Source: CAYHWW01 sp964360145
Lineage (GTDB): Bacteria > Bdellovibrionota > UBA1018 > CAYHWW01
Assembly (NCBI GenBank): GCA_964360145.1
Contig: CAYHWW010000082.1
Span: 1 to 14,430 of the forward strand
Length of the DNA stretch: 14,430 bases
Direction of reading: 5' to 3'
The translations under genes and the position numbers were made by a program. Shown piece by piece: positions 8,225 to 14,172 of this stretch (position 1 is its first letter; the number at the start of each line of letters is the position of its first letter). The notes under the pieces are model-generated. The model ran no database searches. It was not told the DNA's origin and worked only from the letters and a program-made list of their open reading frames with translations.

Positions 8225-8362
8225 ATGACCATCAAGAATGTCCCGATGAGCCAGATCTGCAAGTGCTGCAAAAGAGCGCCCGCCACCCAGCAGTGCGCGA
8301 CCTGCAAGTGGTTCTACTGCCTGCAGTGCATCCGCAATCATAATTGTTACAAGCGGGATTGA
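8225..8362 (+). CDS. 45-residue B-box-like zinc-finger protein
   Basis: The product is 45 residues with seven cysteines plus a histidine and a final cysteine arranged C-x2-C-x8-C-x2-C-x4-C-x2-C-x3-H-x-C (starting at CKCC). This spacing closely matches the B-box type zinc finger and predicts a tiny two-zinc protein-interaction or nucleic-acid module. The ATG at 8225 has AAGGA eight bases upstream. An upstream in-frame ATG at 8147 would give 71 residues, but its extra codons are AT-rich at third positions while those after 8225 are strongly GC-rich. This change in codon use supports the shorter form. It stands alone on the plus strand between the inverted repeat and the convergent hipA gene. 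Function is unknown. Confidence 0.65.
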   Translation: MTIKNVPMSQICKCCKRAPATQQCATCKWFYCLQCIRNHNCYKRD

Positions 8363-8523
8363 CTGAGGTTAATATTCTTGATCGACCGCTTCAATACCAG
8401 AGTCTAAAGTATCGCGGAATTCACGATTCAAATGTGGATGTAACTCGCTTCGATCCATGTGGCTTACCCTTGAATAAGATTTACACAAATCAATGGCACC
8501 ACAATAGCCTTCTACGTAAAAGA
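8363..8523. other. Intergenic, AT-rich
   Basis: This gap between the convergent zinc-finger gene and hipA contains a weak plus-strand open frame (8344-8532) with no ribosome-binding site and no recognisable motif. I see no clear terminator hairpin for either gene. The base composition switches here from GC-rich to the AT-rich style of the hipBA block, so it probably holds the left boundary of that acquisition. Confidence 0.4.
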
Positions 8524-9849
8524 CTACTTTAGAGAAATATGAAGTTTTTTAATACGATCTGTTTCTTTTTTACTCACGCCTGCGATTTTTGCAAACGCTG
8601 GCCAGTCCTTGATCGCATCACGGACTTTACGAATAATAGAAGTAGCCTCACCAATACCAAAGCGCTCTGAAACAGCGAGCACATCATGAGCAGTGAAGTC
8701 TTTGTACTTTCCATTTACCGACATGAGGTGTTGGCTTGTCCATTCACCTTTCGGATTGTGAGCAAAGGTGACGTCATAAGCGGGTGCCAGCTCCCAAGAA
8801 CCGCCTTTGCGGAGTAGAAACGAAAAGTTTTTTGTGTGATCATCGCAATTACGTGCCATCACATTAAAGACCATGCGTCGGAAGGCCTCCACCTCAGCAT
8901 CACGCCCAAGAGATAGTTCACGGATCGTCAGAAACAACTGCTCATAGCTATTCGTCGACTTCTTTTTGTAGTCTAGGTGATTCATAGCGCACAGAGTCTG
9001 CATATGGTGCTTGATGTGCCCCTTTTCTCGGTCAAAGCGTTTTGTCATAAAATGCGAACGCCCATTTTCCACAAAGAGGCGGCACTCAGACATGTGAATT
9101 CCGGCTCTCACCGCCATCAAGTAGTAGGCGTACTCAATCCGGCCATAGTCTTGAGCGGTACCCAGCTCTTTATCAGCACCCATTCCGTCGAACTTGAGCA
9201 ACCAATGTTCAAAGCCCGTGGGAGCATCTACCTGCCCAGAGCGAATTTCTCCAGTCTTTACATTCCAGGCTACGACGGCTTTAGCTCTTGCACCACCGGC
9301 AGAAGTGCCAACATCAATTATACTCCGTAATGCAGCTCTTGCGTGATCATCGCCATCGAGGGTTCCTTTGACTGCCTTTCTTGCTTCTGTGACCAGGCTG
9401 CCCATCTCCAACGCTGTTGGCTTCTGTGTCTTTGGTCCTCGCGCCGGTTTGAATTCAAGGGCTCCCATCGAACGCTTTCCCATGTATGCAAGTCGATCTA
9501 ATGGAGTGATCTGTGATTTAGAAATGCCTTTTTCGGCCATATAGCGCTCGATCAAGGCATTACCGAAGTCATCCGGTAAAGTGTCAGCGAGTAAAGCGGG
9601 CAATCGTTTATAGGTCGCTTCCGGCAAATCTGTAAAAACGAAAGTCTGCTCCCTATCATTTAAAAGCATGTGAAGCGGTGAGAGCTCAATTCCACTTTTT
9701 CCAAATTTTGAATCATACGCAAAGACGTAGTAACCAAGTTTGGGATCTAACGCGACGGCACCGACATACTGTCCCCAAATATAGACACCGATTTGTTCAA
9801 CTTTTTTATAGAGCTCAGATTTTTTATTATTTTTTTGTGTTTTTGCCAT
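8524..9849 (-). CDS. hipA: HipA-family serine/threonine kinase toxin
   Basis: HipA toxins are kinases; the E. coli protein phosphorylates glutamyl-tRNA synthetase and halts translation, causing persistence. This 441-residue product has normal length. It carries the N-terminal subdomain 1, the glycine-rich phosphate loop GTSAGGARAK (residues 181-190, with T182/S183 as candidate autophosphorylation sites), the catalytic loop NCDDHTKN (D336 and N341, spaced as D309 and N314 in E. coli) and the metal-binding PAYD (D359, 18 residues further, as in E. coli). All key residues are present, so it is predicted active. The start used is the ATG at 9849; a GTG at 9858 in the same frame is possible. It overlaps the end of hipB, the normal antitoxin-first order. 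Third-position AT content is higher than in the flanking core genes, suggesting horizontal acquisition. Confidence 0.93.
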   Translation of the reverse strand: MAKTQKNNKKSELYKKVEQIGVYIWGQYVGAVALDPKLGYYVFAYDSKFGKSGIELSPLHMLLNDREQTFVFTDLPEATYKRLPALLADTLPDDFGNALIERYMAEKGISKSQITPLDRLAYMGKRSMGALEFKPARGPKTQKPTALEMGSLVTEARKAVKGTLDGDDHARAALRSIIDVGTSAGGARAKAVVAWNVKTGEIRSGQVDAPTGFEHWLLKFDGMGADKELGTAQDYGRIEYAYYLMAVRAGIHMSECRLFVENGRSHFMTKRFDREKGHIKHHMQTLCAMNHLDYKKKSTNSYEQLFLTIRELSLGRDAEVEAFRRMVFNVMARNCDDHTKNFSFLLRKGGSWELAPAYDVTFAHNPKGEWTSQHLMSVNGKYKDFTAHDVLAVSERFGIGEATSIIRKVRDAIKDWPAFAKIAGVSKKETDRIKKLHISLK

Positions 9850-10159
9850 GACGCTCACTTGCTAAACGACGCGGTCTCCCGCGTTGTCGAACTGCATTAT
9901 CGTGCACCATATGCAGAGGATTTATACTTGCCGTCGGAGCAACTGCGGAAAGCCAGTCCTGCCGATCAAGCGCTCGAACAACGCGAATGAGGGTTTTGAC
10001 CGCTGCGCCTTGCCCCGTCTCAAGGTGCCGAAGGGCATTCAGGCTAATGCCTGCCTGCTCGCAAAGGGTCTTTCGATCTAAATTTTTTTGTAAGCGAAGT
10101 GCTTTGAGGCTACTACCTAATGCTAATTCTAATTCCTGAGTCGTATAGATTGTCTTCAT
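9827..10159 (-). CDS. hipB: HipB-family antitoxin and autorepressor
   Basis: This 110-residue protein has an XRE/Cro-type helix-turn-helix at about residues 12-70 (LGSSLKALRLQKNLDRKTLCEQ continuing through AGISLNALRHLETG, shown here in two parts). A basic, presumably flexible tail ending GRPRRLASERHGKNTKK follows. HipB proteins bind HipA, neutralise it and repress the operon. Here the tail is longer than in E. coli HipB (88 residues). The gene precedes and overlaps hipA by about 23 bases, so toxin synthesis is coupled to antitoxin synthesis. The ATG at 10159 has only a poor ribosome-binding site. An AT-rich region with repeated palindromes directly upstream is the likely HipB operator. Confidence 0.9.
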   Translation of the reverse strand: MKTIYTTQELELALGSSLKALRLQKNLDRKTLCEQAGISLNALRHLETGQGAAVKTLIRVVRALDRQDWLSAVAPTASINPLHMVHDNAVRQRGRPRRLASERHGKNTKK

Positions 10160-10162
10160 AAA

Positions 10163-10312
10163 GTATCTTTTTAGAGCCTTTATAGTGCTATCTGTAGATA
10201 ATTGTCCCTTATAGGACGATTATACCAATTACTGAATAAAAAGCTACAGTGAATAAAGTACCTATTTAGGTCATTTATTCACTATTTAGCGCATAGTAGT
10301 CCTTTTTAGGAC
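10163..10312. promoter_or_regulatory. Operator array of four related palindromic boxes upstream of hipB
   Basis: Four similar boxes occur: GTATCTTTTTAGAGC (10163-10177), GTCCCTTATAGGAC (10204-10217), GTACCTATTTAGGTC (10258-10272) and GTCCTTTTTAGGAC (10299-10312). Their dyad centres are 40, 55 and 40 bases apart, so they form two pairs with identical internal spacing. Box 2 covers the predicted transcription start and box 1 lies in the leader. Box 3 is the centre of a larger palindrome with arms AGTGAATAAA (10248-10257) and TTTATTCACT (10274-10283). Autorepression by HipB or the HipBA complex is the obvious role, by analogy with the multiple operators of E. coli hipBA. Confidence 0.65.
10219..10227 (-). 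promoter_or_regulatory. hipBA promoter, extended -10 element
   Basis: On the minus strand TGGTATAAT is a perfect extended -10 (TG-N-TATAAT). No good -35 is present at 16-18 bases, which an extended -10 can compensate. The expected start point is near 10212, giving a leader of about 53 bases before hipB. Operator-like boxes lie on both sides. Confidence 0.6.
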
Positions 10313-10462
10313 CTTTACATAGGACTGATACTTTGCCAGATATGTTAGTATTTTATGAGTAGAGATACTTAAAGTGGATGCCTTAAATAACCGCAATCTT
10401 CGAATCAGAGAAAATGAATCACTCGTTGCTATCCGTGGTGTAGAAGTGCTCACCAATCACGA
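10313..10462. other. Intergenic, no gene recognised
   Basis: This stretch lies between the hipBA operators and the kinase remnant. A 45-codon plus-strand frame from GTG 10375 (VDALNNRNLRIRENESLVAI at its start) runs across the junction to a stop near 10511 with no ribosome-binding site or recognisable motif. It could be a fragment of a lost gene. Composition changes from AT-rich to GC-rich close to 10463. Confidence 0.3.
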
Positions 10463-10762
10463 AAAATATCTAAAGCCCGCGTTTCTGTGGCCGCAGAGGC
10501 GCAGCAGGTGAGGATCCTCATTGAGGATGACGGCCCTGGGTTCACCCAAGAGGCATTGGAGTCTTACGGAGTTCGGCGCGTCAGCCGCATCATCGAGGAC
10601 AAGGGCACCGGCAGGCTATCCGTCGGGTTGGGGTCCGTGATCATGAAAACCATCGCCAGCGCCCATCACGGCCAAGTGAGTGTGAGAAACCGCCCTGAAG
10701 GGGGCGCCTGCGTCGAGATCTCCCTCGGTGTGGATGTAGCTAGTGACGTATGGCACGGCTAA
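10463..10762 (+). pseudogene. 5'-truncated sensor histidine kinase, ATP-binding domain remnant
   Basis: About 99 codons read as the C-terminal part of a HATPase_c domain. Kinase-like sequence begins near KISKARVSV, followed by the G1 box EDDGPGF and the G2 region VGLGSVIMKTIASAHHG, then the usual closing strands GQVSVRNRPEGGACVEISL. The N-box, the phosphoacceptor histidine domain and any sensor part are absent. A GTG at 10487 could formally start a 91-residue protein, but it would lack the asparagine that binds magnesium and would not be a kinase. The abrupt loss of homology and the composition change at about 10463 suggest that arrival of the hipBA block, or a deletion, removed the 5' part. 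The remnant is GC-rich like the core. Confidence 0.7.
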
Positions 10763-10868
10763 GGGCGGGCGTCGCAGCCAGTGAACGTCATCGAGCTATT
10801 TCCCGCAAATGAAGGCCGACCCGCTGCCTTGATCTGGGTCATGATATCTGGGCAACTTGTGAGGCTAT

Positions 10869-10918
10869 TTGACATAAATACGATATATAATTGTATTAGA
10901 CTGGAAGTCTATTATACT
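10869..10918 (+). promoter_or_regulatory. abiE promoter region
   Basis: A consensus -35 TTGACA (10869-10874) is followed 17 bases later by TGTATT (10892-10897). A second arrangement is TTGTAT (10891-10896), 16 bases, then TATACT (10913-10918). The second would start transcription at about 10925, two bases before the abiEi ATG, giving an essentially leaderless message. That would explain why only AGG, directly adjacent to the ATG, is visible as a ribosome-binding site. Confidence 0.5.
10893..10917. promoter_or_regulatory. Palindromic operator in the abiE promoter
   Basis: TAGACT-GGA-AGTCTA (10897-10911) is a perfect inverted repeat flanked by GTAT and ATAC, which extend it with a small offset. 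It lies over the -10 of one promoter candidate and between the -35 and -10 of the other. AbiEi antitoxins of studied systems repress their own promoters by binding inverted repeats, so this is the likely AbiEi site. Confidence 0.55.
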
Positions 10919-10926
10919 GAATAGGC

Positions 10927-11754
10927 ATGCAGGGTGCAACTTGGCGGCTAGGGCCGCTCGAAACACAGTTTTTCGCGTGGGCGCAGATGAGGCGCGTCCT
11001 AGTGGTCCGCACCGGCGATCTGGTGCGCGCCCTGGCGCTAACTCCACAACAGGAAGCGGATCTCTTTAAAAACATGGGGCAAGCCGGGCGGGTTATCCAG
11101 CTTCAGCGGGGCCTTTACGCGGTCCCGCCGCGACTGCCGCCGGGGGGAAGGTGGACGCCTTCCCCACTGCTGCTGGTTTCCACGCTCATGCGCGAACTCG
11201 GCGCGAAGTATCAAATCACGGGCCTTGCAGCATTTCATCTTCATGGCCTGAATAAGCAGGTGCCGATCGAGACCTGTGTCTACAACACGGTGCTATCGGG
11301 TCGGCGCGAGATTGCAGCGCTGCCGTTTTTGTTCATCAAGGTTGCTCAAAAGAGTCTGGGCGGTGTACAGAATATTGAGATCAAGGGAACGGACCAAACA
11401 GCGGTCTTCAGCTCCCTTCCACGTGCCGTGTACGATGGGGTCTACGACTACTCGCGGTTTGGTACGCTGCCCAAGGCCTTCGACTGGATTTCTGAACGCA
11501 CGCGGGACAAAAAATTCATTCAGAGCCTGGTGGACATGGCGATCACCTACGGAAACGTGGGCACGCGCCGGCGAATCGGCTGCTGGCTCGAGCAGCTCTC
11601 GGTCGCCCCTACCCAGGTGCGCCGCCTCCTGCGATCGGTGAGCAAGACCGCTGCATTTATTCGCTTGGTGCCGGGCTCTGAAAAGGGCGGCCACGCAAAT
11701 TCCCGCTGGGGTGTACTGGTCAACTACGAGGCATCTCATGACCAAGCGGCATAA
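10927..11754 (+). CDS. abiEi: AbiEi antitoxin and transcriptional autoregulator
   Basis: This is a 275-residue AbiEi-family protein (COG5340 type). An N-terminal winged-helix DNA-binding part covers about residues 10-70 (FFAWAQMRRVLVVRTGDLVRAL and onwards, split here before LALTPQQEADLF), ending in the family's GRVIQLQRGLYAVPP. The conserved middle ITGLAAFHLHGL and C-terminal GGHANSRWGVLVN belong to the antitoxin domain. It protects against AbiEii without forming a tight complex in the studied type IV systems, and represses its own promoter. The ATG at 10927 follows the TATACT hexamer by only eight bases. Alternative start codons would remove part of the winged helix. It overlaps abiEii by 17 bases. 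Composition is GC-rich, unlike neighbouring hipBA. Confidence 0.9.
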   Translation: MQGATWRLGPLETQFFAWAQMRRVLVVRTGDLVRALALTPQQEADLFKNMGQAGRVIQLQRGLYAVPPRLPPGGRWTPSPLLLVSTLMRELGAKYQITGLAAFHLHGLNKQVPIETCVYNTVLSGRREIAALPFLFIKVAQKSLGGVQNIEIKGTDQTAVFSSLPRAVYDGVYDYSRFGTLPKAFDWISERTRDKKFIQSLVDMAITYGNVGTRRRIGCWLEQLSVAPTQVRRLLRSVSKTAAFIRLVPGSEKGGHANSRWGVLVNYEASHDQAA

Positions 11755-12634
11755 AGACGGCGAACCTCAGTTGCCGCACGAGAATCCAGACGTCTTTCGC
11801 GACTTGATTGAATTTACGGCGGCGCGCACGGGCTTTCCCGCGCATCTGATTGAAAAAGACTACTTCTGCTCGCTCGTGCTCGCCCACCTTTTTGGGGGCG
11901 CGGGATCAGGTGAACTCGTGTTCAAGGGCGGGACGGCACTCAACAAGGTGCATTTTGGCTTTTACCGCTTGAGTGAAGACCTCGATTTTTCAGTACCCGT
12001 GGAATTGAACGCCACGCGCGGTGATCGCAGAAAGGGAAAGGCCGCTGTCGAGAAGCGTATCTTGGAGTTGACGAGCGCGTTGCCCACTTTGTCGTTCAGC
12101 GAGCCCTGGACGGGAGCGAACAACTCCACCCAATACCTCGCGGAGATTTCCTATCCTTCGGTCATTACCAACGTGCCAGGGCGCATCAAGATCGATACCG
12201 GCTTGCGGGAGCCGGTCCTTTCGGCGGCTGTCGATGAGGCCGCATGTCTGCTGCTTGATCCCATCACGCGGAGGGAAGCCGTAGGGCCGCTCCAGGTGCG
12301 CACCATGAATGTTCGCGAAGCCATGGCCGAGAAATCGTGCGCCGCCCTTGCTCGCCTCACGCCCGCAATCCGAGATGTGTTTGACCTTTGGTTTGCGAGG
12401 GAGAAGGGCGCCCTGCCGTCGGACGATGCGGAGTTCGTGAGCCTGATCAAGACCAAGCTCGCCATTCCAGGAAATGCTGCGCCCTCCGCCTCGAAAGAGC
12501 GCCGCGATATCTTTCGCGCCCAGCTCGAAACTGATCTCCGCCCCGTGCTTCGACCGGTCGATTACGAGCGGTTCGATTTCAACGAAGGATGGGAAATTAT
12601 CGAAGAAATCGCCCGCGCCGTCTTGAAAGAATAG
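11738..12634 (+). CDS. abiEii: AbiEii/MenT-type nucleotidyltransferase toxin
   Basis: This 298-residue toxin belongs to the AbiEii nucleotidyltransferase family. Mycobacterial relatives (MenT) block translation by adding pyrimidines to tRNA acceptor ends. The motifs are in order: FKGGTALNKV (residues 62-71, the G-G-T motif), SEDLDFS (D81 and D83, metal-binding), RIKID (D153) and the lysine-containing EAMAEKSCAAL (K199). All catalytic residues expected for the family are present. I use the ATG at 11738, preceded by GAGG seven bases upstream within the end of abiEi; an in-frame ATG at 11711 would add nine residues without a comparable site. Overlap with the antitoxin gene implies translational coupling. 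Such pairs act as abortive-infection or addiction modules on mobile DNA. Confidence 0.92.
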   Translation: MTKRHKDGEPQLPHENPDVFRDLIEFTAARTGFPAHLIEKDYFCSLVLAHLFGGAGSGELVFKGGTALNKVHFGFYRLSEDLDFSVPVELNATRGDRRKGKAAVEKRILELTSALPTLSFSEPWTGANNSTQYLAEISYPSVITNVPGRIKIDTGLREPVLSAAVDEAACLLLDPITRREAVGPLQVRTMNVREAMAEKSCAALARLTPAIRDVFDLWFAREKGALPSDDAEFVSLIKTKLAIPGNAAPSASKERRDIFRAQLETDLRPVLRPVDYERFDFNEGWEIIEEIARAVLKE

Positions 12635-12735
12635 CGGAGAGTCGCACCCCCGCAGTGAGACTCCTCAAGACTCAATCTCGCCGGTGTGCAGCAGCTCCGC
12701 GATGCGGGCGTCAGGTTCGATCACCGTATTTCTTT

Positions 12736-12757
12736 TGGTGCCGAGGGCCAGAATCGA
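12736..12757 (-). repeat. tRNA 3'-end-like fragment, candidate attachment core copy 1
   Basis: On the minus strand this reads TCGATTCTGGC-CCTCGGC-A-CCA: the end of a TPsiC loop, the 3' T-stem strand, a seven-base acceptor strand, the discriminator base and CCA. The remainder of a tRNA does not follow (no GCCGAGG partner nearby), so this is a fragment as left at the distal end of an element integrated into a tRNA gene. In this orientation the element would lie to the right, where the integrase is. Confidence 0.4.
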
Positions 12758-12875
12758 CCGACTTCACTCGCGGGCTCCTGCCCGCTCCCTGCGTCGGCAG
12801 CTTCGTGGCCTTTCGCCGCCTTCCTGGCGGCTCAGCATGCTGTAGCATGCCGGCCACTACGCGTTCGATTCCGGC
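12747..12875. repeat. Cloverleaf-like structured element (REP-like hairpin cluster)
   Basis: An outer stem joins GCC-A-GAATCGA (12747-12757) to TCGATTC-C-GGC (12865-12875). Inside is a first arm CCGAC (12758-12762)/GTCGG (12793-12797) enclosing GCGGGC-TCCT-GCCCGC. A second arm GTGGCC (12805-12810)/GGCCAC (12852-12857) encloses two further hairpins: GCCGCC-TTCCT-GGCGGC (12815-12831) and GCATGC-TGTA-GCATGC (12835-12850). Almost the whole block is base-paired. It resembles REP/BIME units or a recombination-site cruciform; no known family could be assigned by eye. Confidence 0.7.
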
Positions 12876-12933
12876 TTGCTTCGAACAATAACTTACGTCA
12901 ATCTTGAGCTGAAACTTCGTTCAATGATTTTTA

Positions 12934-12943
12934 TGGTGCCGAG
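12934..12943. repeat. Candidate attachment core copy 2
   Basis: TGGTGCCGAG recurs here exactly as at 12736-12745, in the same orientation and 198 bases away, in both cases after a T-rich stretch and a nearby GTTC-A/G-AT. The tRNA-like extension of copy 1 is missing. Confidence 0.35.
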
Positions 12944-12995
12944 TTCTACTTTAGTCTGGATTCAACTACTTACAACGATTCTTAGCCATTTTTAG

Positions 12996-13020
12996 CCACG
13001 CACCCTCATTGGGAGCGTGG
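12996..13020. repeat. Hairpin over the integrase stop codon
   Basis: CCACGC (12996-13001) and GCGTGG (13015-13020) pair, with additional CCC/GGG pairing inside; the integrase TGA lies within the structure. No U-tract follows on the minus strand, so it is not a canonical intrinsic terminator. Confidence 0.45.
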
Positions 13021-14172
13021 CCCGTGGGCCTTGAACTCGAAGATATCCACCACTTCGCCCATCATGGCGGCGTCGGAAGGGAGCATTTTCAAAACCTGCG
13101 TTGCCCCCCTCTCGTCAATACCCGCCAGTCGGGTGTAATGCTGCATCGTCTTCAATTCCTGCCATCCACATATCTTCATGACTCTCGCTGGAGCGATATC
13201 ATGTGCAAGAAGCTGTGTGGCAAAGCAGGCACGTAATGCATGGAACCGGATCGACTGAATCCCGATTCCCTGACAGAAAGCACGTAAGACCTGAGCCTGT
13301 TGTCCACCGTCCCACTTCCAAAATCGTGGAAGGACACTTGGCCTACTGCCTGACGTTGCTTTTAACTCAAGAAGCATTGCGTACAGTTCATCCGAAACCG
13401 GAACTGTTCGCCACTGCCCGCTCTTCGTGCATTTCACAAACTTACCTCGGGTGTTAAACGACTTGCTCACCGTAATTTTCCGGCTTTCAAGATCGACATC
13501 ACTCCAAAGTAGCGCGTGAAGTTCCCCATTTCGCATCCCCGTCAAAAGGGCCATTGCCCAAATGGGATACCAAGGGTGCTCCATGCGCTTGGCTTCAAGA
13601 AGAAGTTTTCTGATTTCCTCAAGTGTGAGAATATCGGGAACCTTCTCCCCTTTTAGCCCGCCGAGCTGCAAGCCCCGCATCGGACTTTGCTGAACGCCTC
13701 GGATCAACCGTTGCTCAATTGCCCAATCGAACACGACGTTGACGGTGTGTTTGAGCTGGTGCTGATAACCCTTGGTCTTGCCTTGTATCGCCATGTTCGC
13801 CACAGCTTTTCTGGCATCGCCCTTATTCAACTCTGCTGCGGGTCTCTTGAGCCATGATTCAGTCCACTTTTTCAGGCGGCTGACATGATCCGTGATCGTG
13901 TTGGCTTGATACTGGTACGGAGCCTTGTCGGACTCCATTACCATTTCCCAACGATCAATCACTTGCTCCCACGTCATCCCTTGCGAAGTGCGCTTCATGA
14001 GCTTTTCTGTAATTTCGCGATAGAGTTTCTTTTCTTCAGTGAGCGCTGCTTTTTTAGATTCTAAACCCACAACCAATTTTTGTTCACGGATTGTGGGATC
14101 AGTTTTACTTCGAGTGTTGAGATACACTCTCCATAAAGTTTTTCCGTCCTTTTCATAACTCGAAACAGACAT
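13006..14172 (-). CDS. int: Tyrosine recombinase (phage/island-type integrase)
   Basis: This 388-residue site-specific recombinase has an N-terminal arm-binding region (about 1-70), a core-binding SAM-like domain (about 75-165) and a catalytic domain with R214 (TGMRNGEL), K250 (TKSGQWRT), H311-x-x-R314 (FHALRA), W337 (GW in the usual H/W position) and the nucleophile Y346 (MQHYTRL). All catalytic residues are present, so it should be active. I start at the ATG at 14172: GGAG lies nine bases upstream and the ATG shares a base with the stop of the upstream small gene (TAATG). The frame continues to 14250, but that stretch overlaps the small gene. The 3' end faces the candidate attachment region. 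Relatives integrate temperate phages, ICEs and genomic islands. Confidence 0.95.
   Translation of the reverse strand: MSVSSYEKDGKTLWRVYLNTRSKTDPTIREQKLVVGLESKKAALTEEKKLYREITEKLMKRTSQGMTWEQVIDRWEMVMESDKAPYQYQANTITDHVSRLKKWTESWLKRPAAELNKGDARKAVANMAIQGKTKGYQHQLKHTVNVVFDWAIEQRLIRGVQQSPMRGLQLGGLKGEKVPDILTLEEIRKLLLEAKRMEHPWYPIWAMALLTGMRNGELHALLWSDVDLESRKITVSKSFNTRGKFVKCTKSGQWRTVPVSDELYAMLLELKATSGSRPSVLPRFWKWDGGQQAQVLRAFCQGIGIQSIRFHALRACFATQLLAHDIAPARVMKICGWQELKTMQHYTRLAGIDERGATQVLKMLPSDAAMMGEVVDIFEFKAHGPRSQ

Larger units (their letters stand above)
10763..10926. other. Intergenic region carrying the abiE promoter
   Basis: The first hundred bases are GC-rich with no gene seen and may be the former downstream flank of the kinase gene. 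The last sixty are AT-rich and contain the promoter and operator described separately. Confidence 0.5.
12635..13005. other. Non-coding integration-site region between abiEii and integrase
   Basis: This is a 371-bp gap between convergent genes. It contains two copies of a ten-base direct repeat, a cloverleaf-like folded block, two related 11-base repeats and a hairpin at the integrase stop, all listed separately. A minus-strand frame at 12665-12763 (ending in EPDARIAELLHTGEIES) has no start codon and may be a gene remnant. No intact gene is seen. Confidence 0.5.

Noticed and set aside
8344..8532. 62-codon plus-strand frame after the zinc-finger gene
   Set aside because: No ribosome-binding site, overlaps the upstream stop, AT-rich codons and no recognisable features.
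12589..12907. Plus-strand open frames in the abiEii-integrase gap
   Set aside because: They run through the palindromic block, have no start signals and encode low-complexity Pro/Ala/Arg sequence.
12996..13020. Intrinsic terminator for the integrase
   Set aside because: The hairpin is good but the downstream sequence on the minus strand is A-rich rather than T-rich.
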